Source: CAZGWJ01 sp964529445
GTDB taxonomy: Bacteria; Oederibacteriota; Muellerivitia; Muellerivitales; Muellerivitaceae
DNA length: 64,000 nt
Direction: 5' to 3'
Assembly (NCBI GenBank): GCA_964529445.1
Contig: CAZGWJ010000001.1
Coordinates: forward strand, 29,589-93,588
The position numbers and the translations under genes are program-made. Within the stretch, counting starts at the first letter, position 1. Each line of letters starts with the position of its first letter. The notes under the pieces are model-generated. The model saw only the letters and a program-made list of their open reading frames with translations, ran no database searches and was not told where the DNA came from. Of the stretch, positions 60,286 through 64,000 are shown in pieces.

Positions 60286-61244
60286 ACATCAGCAAAGAGA
60301 ATATGCTCCAACTTTATGTGCAGGGCACCCTGCCTTCCGAGGCGAAGGGTGATTTCGACCGCCTGGTGAAGGAAGATCCGGCTTTCTGCGAGTCCCTCGT
60401 CCTCCTCCTGTCGCAGGACCTCGGCCCCGCTCCGGAAGCCACGCTGGATTCCATGACCGCTCGCCTGGATGATCGCTACGACCGGATCTGGAACCCTGCC
60501 GGGCAGAAGCCGGCCGCCCCGGTTCCCGTGGCCGCCCCCAAGGCGCCGTTGCTTCCCTCGATTCGACTGCCCCGTCTTCCGACGGAGACGTACATCTTCA
60601 TCGGCGGAGTCACCCTCTTCGCACTGGTGGCCCTTGTTACGCTGACGAACCCGTTCCAGGGAACGCGGACGACCTCCGAACTGGATGCCATCGGCCAGTA
60701 TCGTTGGATCGAGCCGGCTCCCGCGGCCGAGGCCGCGCGACCCGCTCCCGTTCGCCGGGCGGAGGCTGCGAAGAAGGCGCCGAAACCGGCTCCGGCGGTC
60801 TCGAAGCCGGCTCCCGCCGCACCCGCCCTCTCGGAGCGCGCCTTGAAGGCCCAGGCCCTCGTCGAGCAGGCCATGAGGAGTGCCCCGGACGGCGGCGCCT
60901 GGGTCGCCACCACGGCTCCCCGATCCGTTCCGTCCGCGAGCGGCGACGCCCTGCCGGACCTGCCGGATTTCGAGGAGGCCCCTTCCTATACCTCCACCAC
61001 GGCCAAGGGGGACATGCTTCGGCTTTCCATTCCTCTCGCCCAGGCCCAGGCCGTGAAGGTGCGCGTCACCGACCCGCAGGGCAAGCCGGTGCGGGACCTG
61101 TATTCCGGCTATTGGGAAGCCGGTTCCCATACCATCGACTGGGACGTGAAGGACAACGCGGGAAAAACCCTCAAGGCCGGCGAGTACAACGTGCTCGTCG
61201 AGGCCGGGGGTCAGACCCAGACCCAGAAGGTCACCATCAAGTAG
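60282..61244 (+). CDS. Membrane anti-sigma-like protein with FlgD-type Ig domain
   Basis: The protein has 320 residues from the ATG at 60282 after GGGAGGGA. A cytoplasmic N-terminus (1-100) precedes one transmembrane helix (102-121). An Ala/Pro-rich periplasmic linker (130-220) leads to a FlgD-like Ig fold (about 225-320). This ends VRDLYSGYWEAGSHTIDWD, AGKTLKAGEYNVLVEAGG and TQKVTIK. It occupies the anti-sigma position, but the usual HxxxCxxC zinc motif is absent. It probably links an envelope signal to the sigma factor. A terminator follows. Confidence 0.75.
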   Translation: MNISKENMLQLYVQGTLPSEAKGDFDRLVKEDPAFCESLVLLLSQDLGPAPEATLDSMTARLDDRYDRIWNPAGQKPAAPVPVAAPKAPLLPSIRLPRLPTETYIFIGGVTLFALVALVTLTNPFQGTRTTSELDAIGQYRWIEPAPAAEAARPAPVRRAEAAKKAPKPAPAVSKPAPAAPALSERALKAQALVEQAMRSAPDGGAWVATTAPRSVPSASGDALPDLPDFEEAPSYTSTTAKGDMLRLSIPLAQAQAVKVRVTDPQGKPVRDLYSGYWEAGSHTIDWDVKDNAGKTLKAGEYNVLVEAGGQTQTQKVTIK

Positions 61245-61260
61245 GGTCTTGCGATCCGTA

Positions 61261-61297
61261 AAAAGGCCGCATCCTTCGGGTTGTGGCCTTTTGTTTT
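61261..61297 (+). terminator. Terminator after the sigma/anti-sigma operon
   Basis: AAAAGGCCGCA (61261-61271) pairs with TGTGGCCTTTT (61282-61292) with one G-T pair, followed by GTTTT. It is 17 nt after the stop. Confidence 0.85.
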
Positions 61298-61380
61298 ATC
61301 CGTCATCCCCACAACCCTGTGGCGTGTCATCCCCCCGCATGGCTACAATATCCCTGCAGACATCCCGAATTGAGGCTCCC

Positions 61381-62655
61381 TTGAGACAGGTCCCGTTCCG
61401 GTCGCTCCTGGCCCTGCTGATCCTGTCCGTCTCCGGCCTTCAGGCCCAGGAGGTCCATGACAACGCGTCCCTGGCGTTCCCCATCCTCTCGGTGGGCGTC
61501 GGCGCCCGCGCCACGGCCATGGGCGAGTGCTACGTCTCGATGGCCGACGACGCCACGGCCGCTTATTGGAATCCGGCGGGCCTCGTCCAGATCGAACAGC
61601 AACAGGCCTCTTTCACGCACCACACCTATATCCAGGACAGCCGTTACGAGACCCTTTCCTATGCGCGTCCCGTGGGGTCGCGTTCGGGCCTGGGGTTCAC
61701 GTTCAGTTTCCTCGACTACGGCGAGTTCGAGGAACGCGACGAAGCGGGGGTTTTGCGGGGCGAGTATCACCCCACCGATGTCGGGCTCGGCGTGGCCTAC
61801 GGGGCGCCGCTGAGCCGCAAGTGGTCGCTGGGCTTGCGGACCTCCTGGATGAGGCAGACCATCCTCGACGCCAACCACAGCGCATTGGTGTGGGACCTGG
61901 GGTTCCTGGGTCGGGCCACGGACCGTTTTCACATGGGGCTCAACATCAAGAACCTGGGTGTGGATTCGGGGGGCGGCGACCTGCCGGTGGAGGTCAAGAC
62001 GGGCGTTTCCTACCTGATCCGGGTGGGCGATGTCGACCAGCACACGCTCACCTACGCGGCGGGAGCGGATGTCCTGTTCCAGAGCGTCAGCCGGGCCAAC
62101 CTGGGGTTCGAATACTGTTTCAACGGCCGATTCAGCGGTCGCGCGGGTTCCATCATCGACTTCGGGAGAAGCACGCAGGATTGGAAGAAGGGGCTGAGTC
62201 TCGGCGCCGGTTTGCAGGTCGAGTCGGTGCAGTTGGATTACGCCTTCACCTTCGGGGGAGACCTGGGGGATTCGCACCGCATCTCCCTCCTGGGGCGCTG
62301 GGGTTCCCGGGGAAAACCCGGCCCCTCGGCGGAGTCCGGGGGGGAAGCCGCTCAACCCGCGCCCCTGCCGGGCCCTCCCGCGAAGCCCGTCACCATCACC
62401 TTCGAACTGCCGGGCCAGGCCTGCACGAACCCTTCCGATTGTTTCGACCGCGCCGTGGCGCTCGAGAAGAAGGGGAGGAAACTGGAGGCCATGAGGTACT
62501 ACCTCAAGGCCATCGAATACGATCCGAAGCTCGAGGCCGTCTGGCTCCGGTTGGGGCGTTTGTACTATACGCTGGGTCGTGAGGCCTTCGAGAAGGCCCT
62601 GGAAGCCAACCCGAACAACCAAGCCCTACGCCAGTGGTTGCAATTGCAGCCGTGA
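61381..62655 (+). CDS. PorV/PorQ-like outer-membrane barrel with C-terminal TPR
   Basis: The protein has 424 residues. The TTG at 61381 follows GAGG-CTCCC; the signal peptide ends at LQAQ. FPILSVGVGARATAMGECYVSMADDATAAYWNPAGL is the PorV/UPF0164 signature (a FadL-like barrel). Strands run to about 320. A Pro-rich linker follows, then a TPR segment (355-424, CFDRAVALEKKGRKLEAMRYYLKAIEYDPKLEAVW). Relatives act in type IX-like secretion or as surface barrels. The final 11 residues are repeated at 62726-62761. A -10-like TACAAT lies at 61344-61349. Confidence 0.88.
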   Translation: MRQVPFRSLLALLILSVSGLQAQEVHDNASLAFPILSVGVGARATAMGECYVSMADDATAAYWNPAGLVQIEQQQASFTHHTYIQDSRYETLSYARPVGSRSGLGFTFSFLDYGEFEERDEAGVLRGEYHPTDVGLGVAYGAPLSRKWSLGLRTSWMRQTILDANHSALVWDLGFLGRATDRFHMGLNIKNLGVDSGGGDLPVEVKTGVSYLIRVGDVDQHTLTYAAGADVLFQSVSRANLGFEYCFNGRFSGRAGSIIDFGRSTQDWKKGLSLGAGLQVESVQLDYAFTFGGDLGDSHRISLLGRWGSRGKPGPSAESGGEAAQPAPLPGPPAKPVTITFELPGQACTNPSDCFDRAVALEKKGRKLEAMRYYLKAIEYDPKLEAVWLRLGRLYYTLGREAFEKALEANPNNQALRQWLQLQP

Positions 62656-62725
62656 TCCTGACCTCGACCTGATATCAACGCGAACATGGGCTTGTCTCGC
62701 CGAAGCTGGGTTTGGTATAGGCGGA

Positions 62726-62761
62726 CAAGCCCTACGGCAATGGCTCCAGTTACAGCCATAA
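62726..62761 (+). pseudogene. Duplicate of the PorV-like gene's last 11 codons and stop
   Basis: The sequence encodes QALRQWLQLQP-stop, the same peptide as the end of the PorV-like gene (62620-62655). The eight nucleotide differences in 36 are all silent, including the stop (TGA versus TAA). No upstream coding context is preserved. Confidence 0.7.
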
Positions 62762-62780
62762 ATTGATTTGGATATAAAAG

Positions 62781-62805
62781 TAACTGACGCCCTGAGTAGC
62801 GGCGT
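62781..62805. repeat. Hairpin CTGACGCC/GGCGTCAG with CTGAGTAGC loop
   Basis: An 8-bp perfect stem. The same loop sequence (CGCCCTGAGTAGCG) recurs at about 63387-63400 with different arms. Confidence 0.5.
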
Positions 62806-62853
62806 CAGCCGTATATCGAAGGGCTACAACTTCAACCATAGACATAAATATCA

Positions 62854-62996
62854 AGAACCTATCTCAGAATGAATCCCCCTTCTCCCGCTTGCGGGAGAGG
62901 GCAATCATTCGAGCGTGATTTTCGCGATGAATGATGGGTGAGGGGACGCTTTGGGGTGGGCTGTGTCGTCGTTTTAGTGAATTTGAGATAGGTTCT
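62854..62996. repeat. 143-bp element with perfect 13-bp terminal inverted repeats
   Basis: AGAACCTATCTCA (62854-62866) and TGAGATAGGTTCT (62984-62996) bound the element. It contains the CTCCCGCTTGCGGGAG palindrome, CAAT, an inner stem and ATGGGTGAGGGGA, as at 27695-27781. No target-site duplication is obvious. Confidence 0.7.
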
Positions 62997-63062
62997 ATAC
63001 AGGTGTCGAGTTGTAGTCCCGAGCAAACGATGTGCGTCGAGGACGGCAATTGCACTCTTAAA

Positions 63063-63118
63063 CACCCTCTCTGTTCCCCTCCCCCGCAAGCGGGGGAGGG
63101 ACCAAGGGAGAGGGGCAG
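63063..63118. repeat. Nested C-rich palindrome
   Basis: An outer CCCTCTCTG... pairs with GGGAGAGGGG, with an inner CCCTCCCCCGCAAGCGGGGGAGGG hairpin. It is a further member of the CCCTCTCCC family. Confidence 0.6.
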
Positions 63119-63156
63119 TATTTTGCAGGGAGATGTCCAGGTTATCCGAGCATCTC

Positions 63157-63357
63157 ATTCACGCTTGTCCAAAATAGACTTCATTTGAACCACGGAGATT
63201 CGGAGAGACGGCGTTTATACTGTTGAAGCAGGACCGAAAAGTGCATTTCCCTCTCCCCCGGAGGGAGAGGGAAGGGTGAGGGGGGCTTTTCCGCCGTTGG
63301 CTGTCCGCTCTATAACAACATTCAAACCATTTCAAGCAAACGTCTTGGACGGCAGTG
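63157..63357. repeat. Dispersed 200-bp repeat, copy 2 (MITE-like)
   Basis: This is the second copy of the unit at 56269-56486, same orientation, 201 bp. It carries the same end sequences and the CCCTCTCCC palindrome. It lacks the internal TGTCCAAAATACGCT segment of copy 1. The rest of 62762-63542 shows no gene. Confidence 0.85.
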
Positions 63358-63542
63358 CATCTCATTATTTAAGCAACGGTCGCCCTGAGTAGCGCAGTTG
63401 CCGCGTATTAATGGCCGTAATTGCAGTCCTGAATATCCTTTATCAACGTTGATGGTTTCATTCCGTCGGCTAGCTCGCTCCCGAAAGAAAATGGTTTCTG
63501 ACGTCTATCATTCGCGGATAGGGGTAGAATTGTCCTGTAGCT

Positions 63543-64000
63543 ATGAAAAGCACTTCCGGGGCGCCGATGCGAAGCGGATTCAAAACAGCCCTCCTTGCGC
63601 TGGCCATCTTTTGCGCGTCGAATGTCTATTCCCAGACGGACACGTTCACGCCAACCCCGACCCGGACGAGTACCGCGACCGCGACGACGACCGGTGGCGG
63701 GCCGTGGCCCACGATGACCCAGACTCCCGCGATCACTTCGACTCCGACGAGAACCTACACGTTCAGCTGGACGCCGTCCCGCTCCTTCACGCCGACGTCC
63801 ACCTTCACCCCCACGAGCACGCCGACGTGGACGGGAACCTGGTGGACCTTCACGCCGACCGATACGAGGACACCGACTCCCTCCTGGACCGGGACGAACC
63901 CCTCATCGACGCCCACCCGGACCCCGACCCCCACGCCGACCCGGACCAATACCGCGACCCCCACGAACACGCCGACGTGGACGGGAACGTGGTGGACCTT
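63543..64000 (+). CDS. Secreted Thr/Pro-rich low-complexity protein (5' part, open at window end)
   Basis: The frame is open from the ATG at 63543 to the right edge. A signal peptide (ALLALAIFCASNVYSQ) is followed by at least 120 residues of Thr/Pro/Trp repeats. The longest unit, TPTWTGTWWTFTPT, occurs twice. The stalk resembles that of the lipoprotein at 13195. The domain it carries lies outside the window. A second ATG at 63567 is in frame. TAGAAT at 63525-63530 is a possible -10. Confidence 0.7.
   Translation, partial: MKSTSGAPMRSGFKTALLALAIFCASNVYSQTDTFTPTPTRTSTATATTTGGGPWPTMTQTPAITSTPTRTYTFSWTPSRSFTPTSTFTPTSTPTWTGTWWTFTPTDTRTPTPSWTGTNPSSTPTRTPTPTPTRTNTATPTNTPTWTGTWWT

Overview
The window is GC-rich bacterial DNA from a Gram-negative organism. 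It encodes PorV/PorQ-type and other predicted outer-membrane barrels, lipoproteins with lipoboxes, SurA-like periplasmic chaperones, an ECF sigma factor and hpnCDE squalene genes. A run of exactly 100 N (59489-59588) marks a scaffold gap, so this is probably a draft or metagenome-assembled genome. Thr/Pro-rich stalk proteins, PorV-like proteins and a FlgD-type Ig domain are typical of the FCB superphylum and neighbouring candidate phyla. I cannot name the taxon from this sequence alone.

Left part (1-13000, mostly minus strand): three tandem paralogous GT39-like membrane glycosyltransferases (the first runs off the left edge), a membrane-anchored sulfatase-superfamily protein, a NoeA-like methyltransferase with its small YLDPGSGS membrane partner, a small unknown gene, and hpnE-hpnD-hpnC joined by ATGA overlaps. 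Together they suggest cell-envelope glycan and lipid (squalene/hopanoid) assembly.

Middle-left (13000-25600): a six-repeat lipoprotein with one apparent frameshift, an undescribed multi-stem RNA-like region, tRNA-Val(CAC) between terminators, GTP-type PEP carboxykinase, a 564-residue protein that looks like two degenerate kinase folds, QueD, NadE, a metallophosphoesterase-like protein that has lost metal ligands, a LipM-like octanoyltransferase and a dihydrolipoyl dehydrogenase.

Middle (25600-35400): a GH10 xylanase, an SDR oxidoreductase, a HigBA-type toxin-antitoxin pair between two copies of the SDR 3' end, a GH31 glycosidase and a fourth GT39-like protein with a PA14 domain. This is an accessory carbohydrate region.

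Signalling block (35500-46900, plus strand): phosphoglucomutase/phosphomannomutase, three class III adenylate cyclases with different membrane N-termini, an ExeA-like AAA ATPase, CutA, a histidine kinase, a response regulator, Rex, a CTP-dependent lipid kinase-like protein and a 51-residue zinc-finger protein with a switch-like leader.

Right part (47200-64000): mfd followed by three SurA/parvulin-type genes, argC, a predicted barrel protein, a GNAT acetyltransferase, SixA-like phosphatase, LemA, an M48 protease with extra GYF and zinc-ribbon modules, then after the gap an ECF sigma factor with a membrane partner, a PorV-like barrel with TPR and a partial Thr/Pro-rich secreted protein.

Spacers carry at least four families of interspersed repeats. 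Promoters tend to have an extended -10 (TG-N-TAGAAT or TG-N-TAGACT). Four of them lie exactly 6 nt before an ATG, which predicts leaderless mRNAs. TTG starts are common.
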